Source of the DNA: Anaerolineales bacterium | Lineage (GTDB): Bacteria > Chloroflexota > Anaerolineae > Anaerolineales > UBA11858 | Direction: 5' to 3' | NCBI GenBank assembly: GCA_028278545.1 | Contig: JANQED010000128.1 | Coordinates: forward strand, 62,001 to 126,000 | DNA: 64,000 nucleotides | Shown: positions 8,111-16,142 of the stretch, in pieces | Layout: every line of letters begins with the position of its first letter | Position numbering within the stretch: position 1 is the stretch's first letter | Translations under genes and position numbers: made by a program | The notes under the pieces: generated by a model | Database searches by the model: none | Seen by the model: the letters and a program-made list of their open reading frames with translations, nothing else | What the model was told of the DNA's origin: nothing

Positions 8111-9265
8111 CTAAGGAGTCGGGGTCACCACTTGCGCCTCACCAGTCCAGGTGAAAACGCGCGTCATACTGGCTGCTCCGGCCGTATCCCAGATAGCCTC
8201 TCCGTTTTCATCAGTGCCGATCTGTCTGACAGGCATGATCCACCAGCGATACACATGAGGGGCGCTGGTAGCTGCTCGGAACGAGGCCGGAATGATGAAT
8301 TTAGTGTCTTCCACGTAATCCAGGAGTTTACGGCCCTGGCCTTCGGTGATATCTTCAATGTTGACCGCGTAAGCTTCGTTCTCCCGCAGAGTGCCGACCG
8401 CGGCCCATTGTAGGGTGACAATATCATCTTCCAGGGTGAAATAAGAGCCATCGGCAGGCAGCAGCAGGTTCGGGGCCGGGTAGGGAGGTGGGGCCGTTGG
8501 TGTGAGCGTCGGCCCGGGGGTTGCTGCCCGTTCACACAAGGGGATGGTCAAATTCATCCCCGCGTAAACTGTGTTGTTGACCATGCCGTTATATTCCTTG
8601 ATGGCATCCATCGGCACCGCGTAGTTCGTCGAAATACTGCTCAGCGTGTCGTTCTCTTGCACGGTATAGATGACCTTCTCACAGGCAGCATAGGTCGCTT
8701 CTGGGCCGCTGAGCGTAGCTGTGGGGAAGGGGGTCGTTGTTGGTGTGGGATGGGGAATTAGCAGCTCTTGGCCATCGAACAGGGTAGCACAATCTGCTGG
8801 CAAGTTGTTGAGCCGCACGATGCTTTGCACCGAAATATCGAAAGCGACAGCGATGCCTCCACACGTATCTCCTGATTTGACGATGTAAGTAAAGGGTGTC
8901 GGAGATGGTAGCGGAGTTGGGGTAGTGGTGGGGGTCGCTGGTGTGGGTGTCAGGGTGGGTGTCAGCGTCAGCGTCAAGGTTGGGGTTTGGGTAGGTTCGA
9001 CTACGCGCCCGGTACGCTGTAAAGCGAAAAAGACCATCACTGCACCAATCGTCAGAAAGACGGCCAAGAGACCAATAGCAGCAGGTAGGCTTAGGGTTAT
9101 TTCCGGCATGCGGCTGCCGCGCAGTGCTCGCGACGATCTATCGGAGGTTTCCCCTTTTTCTGCCAGTTCGCTCCCGCAAACCAGGCAACGCGTCGCATCC
9201 TGACTGAGTCGAGTGCCGCAAGTCGGGCAAAGTTTTGTTGAAGTCGCTGAATTTTCAGTGGTCAT
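8111..9265 (-). CDS. Membrane-anchored protein with cytosolic zinc ribbon and two LysM domains
   Basis: The 384-residue protein begins with a four-Cys zinc ribbon (CPTC at 13-16, CLVC at 27-30). One membrane helix follows (~56-82), then a Thr-Pro linker (~90-125), LysM domain 1 (~127-171, YIVKSGDTCGGIA), a second Thr-Pro linker, LysM domain 2 (~200-243, YTVQENDTLSSIS) and a beta-rich C-terminal domain with several Trp residues. LysM binds peptidoglycan or other GlcNAc polymers, so the protein probably ties the membrane to the wall with its zinc ribbon inside the cell. It is a single gene with its own promoter. What the zinc ribbon binds is unknown. Confidence 0.8.
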   Translation of the reverse strand: MTTENSATSTKLCPTCGTRLSQDATRCLVCGSELAEKGETSDRSSRALRGSRMPEITLSLPAAIGLLAVFLTIGAVMVFFALQRTGRVVEPTQTPTLTLTLTPTLTPTPATPTTTPTPLPSPTPFTYIVKSGDTCGGIAVAFDISVQSIVRLNNLPADCATLFDGQELLIPHPTPTTTPFPTATLSGPEATYAACEKVIYTVQENDTLSSISTNYAVPMDAIKEYNGMVNNTVYAGMNLTIPLCERAATPGPTLTPTAPPPYPAPNLLLPADGSYFTLEDDIVTLQWAAVGTLRENEAYAVNIEDITEGQGRKLLDYVEDTKFIIPASFRAATSAPHVYRWWIMPVRQIGTDENGEAIWDTAGAASMTRVFTWTGEAQVVTPTP

Positions 9266-9317
9266 AAGCAGATTTGGGTTTTGAAAGCGTAGTGCCAGCT
9301 TCCAGACAGCGGCGATG

Positions 9318-9347
9318 ATTATACCAGCCTTTTTTAAGCCCTGCGAA
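9318..9347 (-). promoter_or_regulatory. Promoter of the LysM gene
   Basis: On the minus strand TTCGCA (9347-9342) and TATAAT (9323-9318) are 18 bp apart, with TGG before the -10. It lies about 50 bp upstream of the start codon. Confidence 0.55.
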
Positions 9348-9436
9348 TCGACTTTGGGCCTGCTGCAATGGATGAGAAACGGCTGTCTGCAAGGGATTTT
9401 CAGTCAATTCTTGTCAAACGTATTTCACGTTTAACA

Positions 9437-10450
9437 CTAAACATCCCTTTTTAGCAACTGGTTAGCCAACTCGGCCAGGGCTTGCCCCGCGTCACCTTGC
9501 GGATCGGCGTCTTCAAGGGACTGGAGGGCGCTCGAGGTCAATCGTTCCGCTTCGTCTTGGGTGAAGGCCCGCCCACCCTCGGCTTCAAGCTGTTTGGCAA
9601 TCTCGGGCACTTCCCCCTGTGTGACTGGGCCTTGTCGCCAACGCTTTGCAAAAGCCCCATTTTTCTCTAATCCATACAAAACTGGCAGTGTCTTCTTGCC
9701 CTCGACCAGGTCGCTGGCTACCGATTTGCCTGTGAGATCGGTGTTTCCCCAAATGCCAAGGTAATCATCCAGGGCTTGAAAAGCCAACCCCAGGTCGCGT
9801 CCGAAATTCCTGTAGAAGTTGCGCGTCTCGTTATCCACATCAGCCACCAGCGCACCCAGTTCTGTGCAAGCAGCCAGCAGGGCGCCGGTTTTCCCCGCTA
9901 CCATGGGCCAGTAATCTTCGATGGCTAGATCGGTTTTTTCTTCATAAGCGATATCTAGATATTGCCCCTGGGTGAGATGCAAACAGGTTTGTTGAAGCAG
10001 GTGAGTTGCTTGCAAGGCGATGATCGGGGAGGTGGTTTTTTTCAATCCCATCACCGCTAAATGTGCCAGGGTGAACATAGTATCGCCGGCGTTGATGGCC
10101 TGTGCCAGGCCCCATATCTTCCACACAGTGGGCCGGCCACGCCGCAAAGGGCTGTTATCCTCGATGTCATCATGGATCAAGGAAAAATTGTGCACCAGTT
10201 CGACAGCCGCGGCGGCGGGCAAGGCATTTACCCACTCTCCTCCCGCGGAAGCCGTTGAAAGCAGCACCAGCAGTGGGCGCACGCGTTTGCCGCGCGCTTT
10301 TGGCCCAGCGCCTTCCCCCTCCCAGCCCATATGGTAAGTCGTCATCTCGTGCAAACCCTGGTAATGAGGCTCCCTGGCAGTTTTGACGACTTGTTGAAGT
10401 TCCGATTCAATCGCCGGGAGGCATTGATCGATGAAGTTTTGAAGTGCCAT
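9437..10450 (-). CDS. Polyprenyl (geranylgeranyl/farnesyl) diphosphate synthase
   Basis: The 337-residue trans-prenyltransferase joins isopentenyl diphosphate to allylic diphosphates. The first Asp-rich motif is LIHDDIEDNSPLRRGRPT and the second is LAFQALDDYLGIWGN; both bind Mg-diphosphate. The gene starts 8 bp after fni, so the operon couples IPP isomerisation to chain elongation. Product length cannot be set from sequence by eye: the residues before the first motif (ELVHNFS) lack the obvious paired aromatics of short-chain farnesyl synthases, so C20 or longer is plausible. Products would feed quinone, carotenoid or lipid-carrier synthesis. Confidence 0.88.
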   Translation of the reverse strand: MALQNFIDQCLPAIESELQQVVKTAREPHYQGLHEMTTYHMGWEGEGAGPKARGKRVRPLLVLLSTASAGGEWVNALPAAAAVELVHNFSLIHDDIEDNSPLRRGRPTVWKIWGLAQAINAGDTMFTLAHLAVMGLKKTTSPIIALQATHLLQQTCLHLTQGQYLDIAYEEKTDLAIEDYWPMVAGKTGALLAACTELGALVADVDNETRNFYRNFGRDLGLAFQALDDYLGIWGNTDLTGKSVASDLVEGKKTLPVLYGLEKNGAFAKRWRQGPVTQGEVPEIAKQLEAEGGRAFTQDEAERLTSSALQSLEDADPQGDAGQALAELANQLLKRDV

Positions 10451-10458
10451 ATATGAGG

Positions 10459-11493
10459 TTAGATATTCTGTTTTGTGAGAGGCTTGTTTCGAAGTTCTTC
10501 CAGGTTACCCGCCCCCACAGCAAACATGGTTACCTGGATTTCACGTGCGACCTCGTGAATGGCCAGGATTGTGTCATCCAACGAGCGTGTCGCCGCTTTG
10601 AGGAATGGCCCTGCCATGCCGCCTAGGGTGGCCCCCAGAGCAATGCACTTGGCGATATCCAGGCCGGTGCGCAGCCCCCCCGAGGCGAAAATGGGGGAGT
10701 CGGGCGCTGTTCTGCGAACCATGACGATAGAATCTGCCGTGGGGATGCCCCAATCGGGGAAAGCGGCTGCCAGACGCGCTTGACTTTCATTTTGAGCGCG
10801 ATGCATCTCCACCTGGGCCCAGGAGGTACCTCCCGCCCCGGCAACATCAATGGCGGCAATACCCGCGTTGATGAGTTGACGGGCGGTTTGCTCCGAGATG
10901 CCCCAGCCCACCTCTTTGGCGATCACCGGAATGGTGAGATTGTCGCATACTCCTTCGATCTTCTTCAATAAACCCGCAAAATTGGTGTCCCCTTCGGGCT
11001 GCAGGGCCTCTTGTAAGGGGTTCAAATGCAAGATCAGCGCGTCAGCTTCGATCATATCCACCGCGCGCTGGCACTGGTCTACACCATACCCGTAATTGAG
11101 CTGGATCGCTCCCAAATTTGCCAAAAGCAGGATATCTGGGGCCACATCTCTGACTTTGAAGGTGACAGCCAGATCAGGATGCTCGATGGCGGCGCGCTGG
11201 GAGCCTAAGCCCATGGCTATACCGGTCTCTTGAGCGGCCTGTGCCAGGGTACGGTTGATCTCACCTGCTTCATCCGTTCCCCCGGTCATGGATGAGATCA
11301 GAATGGGCGCCGCCATCGAACGGTCGAAGACTGAAAGACTCAGGTCCACTTCTTCCAGATTTAATTCAGGCAAAGCTTGGTGGATGAAATGAAAACGTTC
11401 CAGCCCCGTGGTCAAGCCGGAACGTACATCTTCATCCAAATTTATGCGAATGTGATCTGCCTTTCTGGCACTTGTAGGCGTAACTTTTGGCAT
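10459..11493 (-). CDS. fni: Isopentenyl-diphosphate delta-isomerase, type 2 (FMN-dependent)
   Basis: The 344-residue TIM-barrel flavoenzyme interconverts isopentenyl and dimethylallyl diphosphate using reduced FMN. Family marks include [14 protein letters not shown] at the N-terminus, the [15 protein letters not shown] block, GLGSQRAA, the KEVGWGIS segment, and the phosphate-binding [14 protein letters not shown]. It is unrelated to the type 1 enzyme. It is the first gene of a two-gene operon with the polyprenyl synthase and is transcribed from a near-consensus promoter placed back to back with that of acpP. Length is typical for the family. Confidence 0.94.
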   Translation of the reverse strand: MPKVTPTSARKADHIRINLDEDVRSGLTTGLERFHFIHQALPELNLEEVDLSLSVFDRSMAAPILISSMTGGTDEAGEINRTLAQAAQETGIAMGLGSQRAAIEHPDLAVTFKVRDVAPDILLLANLGAIQLNYGYGVDQCQRAVDMIEADALILHLNPLQEALQPEGDTNFAGLLKKIEGVCDNLTIPVIAKEVGWGISEQTARQLINAGIAAIDVAGAGGTSWAQVEMHRAQNESQARLAAAFPDWGIPTADSIVMVRRTAPDSPIFASGGLRTGLDIAKCIALGATLGGMAGPFLKAATRSLDDTILAIHEVAREIQVTMFAVGAGNLEELRNKPLTKQNI

Positions 11494-11520
11494 TGATCAG
11501 TGTTCCTTAGGTGTGAGGCT

Positions 11521-11549
11521 ATCTTACCAGCCTGATTCTGGACTGTCAA
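11521..11549 (-). promoter_or_regulatory. Promoter of the fni operon
   Basis: On the minus strand a consensus TTGACA (11549-11544) and TAAGAT (11526-11521) are 17 bp apart, with TGG before the -10. It is 28 bp upstream of the fni start. Confidence 0.75.
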
Positions 11550-11555
11550 CTCAGC

Positions 11556-11585
11556 TTGACAGGAGCGAGAATTGGGCTGTAAAAT
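11556..11585 (+). promoter_or_regulatory. Promoter of acpP
   Basis: A consensus TTGACA at 11556-11561 and TAAAAT at 11580-11585 are 18 bp apart. Its -35 box is only 6 bp from the -35 box of the divergent fni promoter, forming the inverted repeat TGTCAActcagcTTGACA at 11544-11561. Confidence 0.7.
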
Positions 11586-11655
11586 TGCCCGGATTACTCA
11601 AAAAATTGGCCAAAAACGAAAACTGGCTGAAAACTAAACCCGAGGAGGATCTCCC

Positions 11656-11892
11656 ATGAGTGAAGAAGTACTCGAGAAAGTAAAAGGAATCATTGCTGAA
11701 TTGTTGGACATCGACGCTGGTGAAATCACGGCCGAATCTCGCTTCCGCGAGGACCTGGAAGCCGACTCCCTCGACTTGGTCGAGCTGATTATGGAGTTTG
11801 AAGAGGCCTTTGGCAGCGAAATTTCCGACGAAGATGCCCAGAAGATCACTACTGTTGGTGAGGCAGTTAAATACGTCTCAGAACGGATGTAG
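11656..11892 (+). CDS. acpP: Acyl carrier protein
   Basis: The 78-residue acidic protein has the phosphopantetheine site [16 protein letters not shown] with the attachment Ser in DSLD. It carries growing acyl chains during fatty acid synthesis in the cytoplasm. A GAGGAGGA site precedes the ATG. The gene is alone between its promoter and a terminator, not next to fab genes. The sequence is that of the housekeeping ACP, not of a polyketide carrier domain, although the latter cannot be excluded completely. Confidence 0.95.
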   Translation: MSEEVLEKVKGIIAELLDIDAGEITAESRFREDLEADSLDLVELIMEFEEAFGSEISDEDAQKITTVGEAVKYVSERM

Positions 11893-11927
11893 CATTTAGT
11901 TCTGATTTTACTTTCATCCCAAGATGA

Positions 11928-11954
11928 AGCGCAGTCGAGTACTGCGCTTTTTTT
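11928..11954 (+). terminator. Intrinsic terminator after acpP
   Basis: An 8-bp stem (11928-11935 with 11941-11948, loop CGAGT) is followed by at least six T residues. Confidence 0.85.
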
Positions 11955-12193
11955 GTTTGATTGCATTCGGATTGTCTCTCTTGGGTGTTGGGCAACCGCC
12001 CAAATACTTGTGGGTGAATGTGATCAGGCCACTTCGTTTGCAAGTGTTACACTGTCAGTACTGCCATTCTCCACAATGCAGGGCTTTGTGATTGTATCCG
12101 CTTCGCAAGTTCTATCGTTCAATAAGACAACTTTATCAAAGTTCATTGAAGTGTCTCGGATTTTTGGGAGAACTTAGCGCTTCTTGTCAAGCC
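11955..12193. other. Non-coding stretch before the glycan operon
   Basis: This stretch upstream of the promoter at 12194 is AT-rich. It has a weak 74-codon reading frame (11953-12177) with no recognisable family and no good ribosome site. I see no structured RNA or further clear regulatory site in it. Confidence 0.5.
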
Positions 12194-12222
12194 TTGTCGA
12201 GATAAAGTTGATTAATTACAAT
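12194..12222 (+). promoter_or_regulatory. Promoter candidate of the glycan operon
   Basis: TTGTCG at 12194-12199 and TACAAT at 12217-12222 are 17 bp apart. The start would be near 12229, giving a leader of about 40 nt to the NusG-like gene. Confidence 0.55.
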
Positions 12223-12268
12223 ACATGGCGATCTTGAAATATTAGCACCTGAAAAAAAGGCATTCTTT

Positions 12269-12778
12269 ATGGCGTCGCATTGGTATGTGATCCGCAGCAA
12301 ACCGAGAAAAGAAGATATCGTTTGGCGACAATTACAGGCGCGAGGGCTTGAGAACTATTATCCGCGTATTAGAGTGCATCCTGTCAACCCCCGGGCGCGC
12401 AAAGTGAAACCGTATTTCCCAGGTTATTTGTTTGTGCATGTTGATTTAGAAGACTTGGGTCTCTCGACATTCCAATGGATGCCTCATACTCTGGGCTTTG
12501 TCTCATTTGATGGGGAACCAGCCCCGGTACCTGGTCACATCGTTCAAGGATTGCAAAAGCGAATCCAAGAGATCAACGAAGCCGGGGGTGAAGTGTTTGA
12601 TGGCCTGGAACGGGGCGATAAAGTCCGTATCCACGATGGGCCGTTTTCAGGGTATGAGGCGGTGTTTGATACCAGGCTGCCCGGCGAGGAGCGGGTTCGA
12701 GTTTTACTGAGGCTGATCAATGATAAGCGCCAGGTTCCCGTGGATTTGCAGGCTGGACAGATACGTAAGTTGAAGTGA
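12269..12778 (+). CDS. NusG-family specialised transcription antiterminator (RfaH/LoaP-like)
   Basis: The 169-residue protein has an N-terminal NGN domain (HWYVIRSKPRKEDIVWRQL, then the PYFPGYLFVHVDL block) and a C-terminal KOW domain (~115-165, RGDKVRIHDGPFSGYEAVF). NusG paralogues of this type bind RNA polymerase and prevent early termination, often within long polysaccharide operons. It is the first gene of a ten-gene glycan operon, the usual position of RfaH-, LoaP- and UpxY-type factors. Housekeeping nusG normally sits near secE and rplK, which are not here. The recruitment element (ops-like or RNA hairpin) was not identified. Confidence 0.85.
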   Translation: MASHWYVIRSKPRKEDIVWRQLQARGLENYYPRIRVHPVNPRARKVKPYFPGYLFVHVDLEDLGLSTFQWMPHTLGFVSFDGEPAPVPGHIVQGLQKRIQEINEAGGEVFDGLERGDKVRIHDGPFSGYEAVFDTRLPGEERVRVLLRLINDKRQVPVDLQAGQIRKLK

Positions 12779-12788
12779 CCATTGCAAT

Positions 12789-13487
12789 ATGAAAGTTCTC
12801 GCTGTGATCCCAGCCCGGGGCGGTTCGAAAAGTATCCCCCACAAGAATATTGTGTCTGTAGGGGGGAAACCATTGATTGCCTGGACAATTGAGGAAGCCC
12901 AAAGATCGAAACATATTGACCGGTTGATCGTCTCTACCGATAGCGATCAAATCGCTGAGATTGCAGTTGAATATGGCGCTGAAGTGCCCTTCAAGAGACC
13001 CGCAGAACTTGCCGCCGATGATACACCGGGGATCGAGCCGATCATTCACGCTGTGCGTTGGCTGGAAGAGAATCAAGAATATAAACCGGATTGTGTGATG
13101 TGTTTGACGCCAACGTCCCCTCTGCGTTCATCGGCTGATATCGATATCGTGGTTGAACTGATGGATCAGAAGGGAACAGATGCAGTTGTTAGCGTGGTAT
13201 TGGCCAAGCATCACCCATATTGGATGAAGTCGATAAGCTCTACGGGGTTTATGCTTGATTTTCTTGCTCAAGAAGACTTTATCCCCAGGCGACAGGAATT
13301 ACCACCTGTTTATGCGCTGAATGGCTCGATATACCTGGCTAGGCGAGAGATCTTGCTTGAGAAACGAACTTGGTATACATCGAAAACCTATGCTTATGTC
13401 ATGCCTGAAGATCGATCTATCGACATAGATTCCCAATGGGATTTGAAGTTGGCAACGCTGATGATGCAGGACAGGATCGGTCAATGA
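12789..13487 (+). CDS. neuA: CMP-nonulosonate (acylneuraminate) cytidylyltransferase
   Basis: The 232-residue enzyme activates a nonulosonic acid such as N-acetylneuraminic or legionaminic acid with CTP. It has the nucleotide-binding signature IPARGGSKSIPHKN at the N-terminus, the VSTDSDQIAEIA segment, and CLTPTSPLRSSADID, all typical of the NeuA/PseF/LegF group. It starts 10 bp after the NusG-like gene and overlaps neuB by an ATGA. Sequence alone does not separate NeuA from LegF or PseF; the neighbouring LegB- and PtmE-like genes favour legionaminic-type acid. Confidence 0.88.
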   Translation: MKVLAVIPARGGSKSIPHKNIVSVGGKPLIAWTIEEAQRSKHIDRLIVSTDSDQIAEIAVEYGAEVPFKRPAELAADDTPGIEPIIHAVRWLEENQEYKPDCVMCLTPTSPLRSSADIDIVVELMDQKGTDAVVSVVLAKHHPYWMKSISSTGFMLDFLAQEDFIPRRQELPPVYALNGSIYLARREILLEKRTWYTSKTYAYVMPEDRSIDIDSQWDLKLATLMMQDRIGQ

Positions 13488-14533
13488 AGGCAATTTCGAT
13501 AGGGAATAGATTGGTGGGTGCTGGACATCCCTGTTTTGTGATCGCCGAAGCTGGTGTGAATCACAATGGCGATATTCACCTGGCGAAAAAGTTGATCGAT
13601 GTGGCCTCTGATGCAGGAGCGGATGCAGTAAAGTTTCAAACCTTCAAAGCTGATCAGTTGGTGAGTCCAACAGCGCCAAAAGCAGACTACCAAATACAGA
13701 CCGAAGACGGGGGTGAATCGCAGTTGGAGATGCTCCAGCGGCTCGAACTCTCCCCGGGAGCCCACCGAGAACTTCAAGCGTACTGCCGGGAGAAAGGTTT
13801 GATCTTTCTCTCTTCACCTTTTGATGAAGAAAGCGTCGATTTGTTGGCTGGTATGGATGTGCCGGCGTATAAGATCGGTTCAGGGGAGATTACCAACTGG
13901 CCGTTATTGGAGCATATAGCTAAAAAAGGGAAACCGGTCATTCTCTCCACTGGGATGTCCTATCTGAGCGAAGTAGACGAAGCGGTGCGACTTTTGCGAG
14001 GTACGGGCAATCAACAGATCGTATTGCTTCATTGTGTGTCGAATTATCCGGCAGAGCCGGGGGATGTGAATCTGAAAGCGATGGCAACCATGGCCAGGGC
14101 CTTTCAAGTTCCAATTGGCTATTCAGACCACACATCGGGAATTGTGGTCGCATTGGCAGCGGTAGCTCTCGGAGCTTGTGTGATCGAAAAGCACTTCACC
14201 TTGGATCGCAACCTGCCGGGCCCGGACCATCGCGCTTCACTAGAGCCAGATGAGCTAACTGCGTTGGTTAAGGGTATTCGCATGGTAGAAGCAGCACGGG
14301 GGCATGGGCGCAAAGAGCCAGCCGCCAGCGAGGCGAATACCGCAACAGTGGCACGCAAGAGTCTGGTCGCGGCGGTAGATATCCCTGCAGATACAGTACT
14401 TACTGAAGAGATGATTGCTATCAAACGCCCTGGTACCGGTCTTCCACCGACTATGCAATCCTATTTGGTTGGGCGAATGGTGCGAATGCCTATTCGAGCT
14501 GGTGAATTGCTGAAAATAGAAATGCTAAAATGA
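13484..14533 (+). CDS. neuB: N-acylneuraminate/legionaminate synthase
   Basis: The 349-residue enzyme condenses phosphoenolpyruvate with a hexosamine to give a nine-carbon acid. The N-terminal TIM barrel shows FVIAEAGVNHNGDIHLAKKLI, DAVKFQTFKADQLV, AYKIGSGEITNWPLL and the metal/substrate region IEKHFTLDRNLPGPDH. The C-terminal antifreeze-like SAF domain spans ~285-349 (ARKSLVAAVDIPADTVL). The ATG at 13484 overlaps the neuA stop as ATGA, supporting this start over longer readings. It is the hallmark gene of nonulosonic acid synthesis. NeuB, LegI and PseI cannot be told apart here with certainty. Confidence 0.93.
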   Translation: MKAISIGNRLVGAGHPCFVIAEAGVNHNGDIHLAKKLIDVASDAGADAVKFQTFKADQLVSPTAPKADYQIQTEDGGESQLEMLQRLELSPGAHRELQAYCREKGLIFLSSPFDEESVDLLAGMDVPAYKIGSGEITNWPLLEHIAKKGKPVILSTGMSYLSEVDEAVRLLRGTGNQQIVLLHCVSNYPAEPGDVNLKAMATMARAFQVPIGYSDHTSGIVVALAAVALGACVIEKHFTLDRNLPGPDHRASLEPDELTALVKGIRMVEAARGHGRKEPAASEANTATVARKSLVAAVDIPADTVLTEEMIAIKRPGTGLPPTMQSYLVGRMVRMPIRAGELLKIEMLK

Positions 14534-15441
14534 ATGTTTTAATAGAAGCCGTAGGCAGTCCAATTTGGGGCACATTATTCCCGTATCTCCGGGCGATTTC
14601 TGACAAGATCGTGGGATTGGATATTGATCCACTTGCATTTGGGCTATACATGGTAGATCGTGGGTATCTTGTACCTCGATATTCCCACCCTGATTGTTTT
14701 GACACTTTAATTGAGATTTGCCTCGCCGAAGAAATCGATCTTGTTTTTCCATCTGTCAATGAAGGCCTACTGGAATGGGCAAACCGACGCGAATCTCTTG
14801 CCAAGCTCGGGATTACAGTGTTAATCTCACCAGAGGACACCATTGCTATCTGCTATGATAAATGGGAGACTTATCGTTTCTTTGTTGCTAATGGTATCCC
14901 AACTCCCAAGACTTCGCTGCATCATGAATATGAGTTAATCAAGCCTCGAGTTGGTCGAGGAGGAAGCGGAATTCGTAGAGTTGAACCGGGGAAATCCGTA
15001 GACATGGAAGGATGTGTATCGCAGGAATTCGTTGAGGGCCAGGAATTCTCAATTGATGCTTTGTGTGACATGGATGGGAACATCATTTACATTGTTCCGC
15101 GGAAACGACTCGCGATTGAATCAGGCTTATCTGTTAAGGGTCAAGTGGTCTATGACGAGATGATCGAGCAACACATGCGGCAGGTTCTGACGTCGTCTTG
15201 CTTTGTAGGGCCGGTTGATGTTCAGTGCTTTCGCACTGATGATGGTGTGTTGTTCACAGAGATCAATCCTCGCATCGCAGGCGGCCTTTCGCTTTCTATG
15301 GCTGCAACAGAAAATTGGTTCGAATTGCTAGCAAAGATGTTGAGCAATGTTTCTTTTGAACCAGTGCCAGTCAAATATGGGCTTTTGATGATGCGTTACT
15401 TCAGTGACTGCTTAGTTAATGAGAGGGATCTGCTTTCATGA
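14530..15441 (+). CDS. ATP-grasp family ligase, carbamoyl-phosphate-synthase-like
   Basis: The 303-residue protein has an N-terminal Rossmann-like part, then an ATP-grasp fold: the Lys-containing KPRVGRGGSGIRRV loop, the QEFVEGQEFSIDAL strand pair and the metal-binding TEINPRIAGG. ATP-grasp enzymes join a carboxylate, through an acyl phosphate, to an amine or thiol. It overlaps neuB and the next HAD gene by ATGA, so all three are translationally coupled. Pairs of ATP-grasp and HAD genes occur in surface-glycan clusters, but no activity is settled for this one. Ligation of an acid to an amino group on the sugar is inference. Confidence 0.75.
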   Translation: MNVLIEAVGSPIWGTLFPYLRAISDKIVGLDIDPLAFGLYMVDRGYLVPRYSHPDCFDTLIEICLAEEIDLVFPSVNEGLLEWANRRESLAKLGITVLISPEDTIAICYDKWETYRFFVANGIPTPKTSLHHEYELIKPRVGRGGSGIRRVEPGKSVDMEGCVSQEFVEGQEFSIDALCDMDGNIIYIVPRKRLAIESGLSVKGQVVYDEMIEQHMRQVLTSSCFVGPVDVQCFRTDDGVLFTEINPRIAGGLSLSMAATENWFELLAKMLSNVSFEPVPVKYGLLMMRYFSDCLVNERDLLS

Positions 15442-16142
15442 TCCAAGCAATTGGTTTTGACTTGGATGACACGCTCTATGATCACGCCCAGTATGTTAAA
15501 GGAGCTTACTTAGACGTGGCACTTGAAGTGGAGAGGCAAATTGGCGTCCCGAGAGACGAATTCTTTACTCGCATTTATACGGATTGGCAGGAATTAACTA
15601 GCCAGTGCAACCACATCTTTTCAGATGCGTTGGCAGCATACGATGCTTACTCTCCTGAAATCGAGCGCTGTTTGGTAAAAGTTTATCGGGCGCATGATCC
15701 CATGTTAGTTCCTTATCCTGGTGTTGTGGATGGCCTCAGGGCATTGAGAGAGGTTGGTTTCAAATTGGGTTTGCTGACAGATGGTCAGGTGGAAGTGCAG
15801 CGACGCAAACTGAAAGTGCTTGGATTAGAGAACTTTTTCGATGTGAAGGTATATACTGGCAATCTCGGTAGAGCATTTTATAAGCCACACCAGGCCGGAT
15901 TCTTGGCGTTGATCAGTGATCTTGGTTTAGAGCCAGGAGAGGTTGCCTACGTGGGCGATAACCCGTTGGTGGATTTTGAATCGGCAAAGCGAATTGGAAT
16001 GTGCACGTTTCGAGTGCTTACCGGAGAATATAAAAAACTACATTTGAGCGATAAGTGGGTGGATCAGACTTTTGAGAATGCCTTTCAAGCTATGAACTGG
16101 TTTCTGGGGCGCAGGGAGACTGCTCAACATGGTAAAACGTAG
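15438..16142 (+). CDS. HAD-superfamily hydrolase
   Basis: The 234-residue phosphatase-type protein has HAD motif 1 (GFDLDDTLYD), a helical cap (~20-90), motif 2 region (LGLLTDGQ), a Lys in FYKPHQAGF and motif 4 (VAYVGDNPLVDFESAKRIG). It probably removes phosphate from a small metabolite; a sugar-acid-9-phosphate would suit this cluster. It is coupled to the ATP-grasp gene upstream (ATGA) and overlaps neuC by 14 bp. Pathways of the LegI type use no phosphorylated intermediate, so its substrate may belong to the tailoring step instead. Confidence 0.78.
   Translation: MIQAIGFDLDDTLYDHAQYVKGAYLDVALEVERQIGVPRDEFFTRIYTDWQELTSQCNHIFSDALAAYDAYSPEIERCLVKVYRAHDPMLVPYPGVVDGLRALREVGFKLGLLTDGQVEVQRRKLKVLGLENFFDVKVYTGNLGRAFYKPHQAGFLALISDLGLEPGEVAYVGDNPLVDFESAKRIGMCTFRVLTGEYKKLHLSDKWVDQTFENAFQAMNWFLGRRETAQHGKT

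Noticed and set aside
8880..9000. Tandem-repeat-like stretch in the LysM gene
   Set aside because: It encodes a Thr-Pro linker. The repetition is low-complexity coding sequence, not a CRISPR or regulatory array.
11953..12177. A 74-codon frame between acpP and the NusG-like gene
   Set aside because: It starts inside the acpP terminator, has no ribosome site and no recognisable family.
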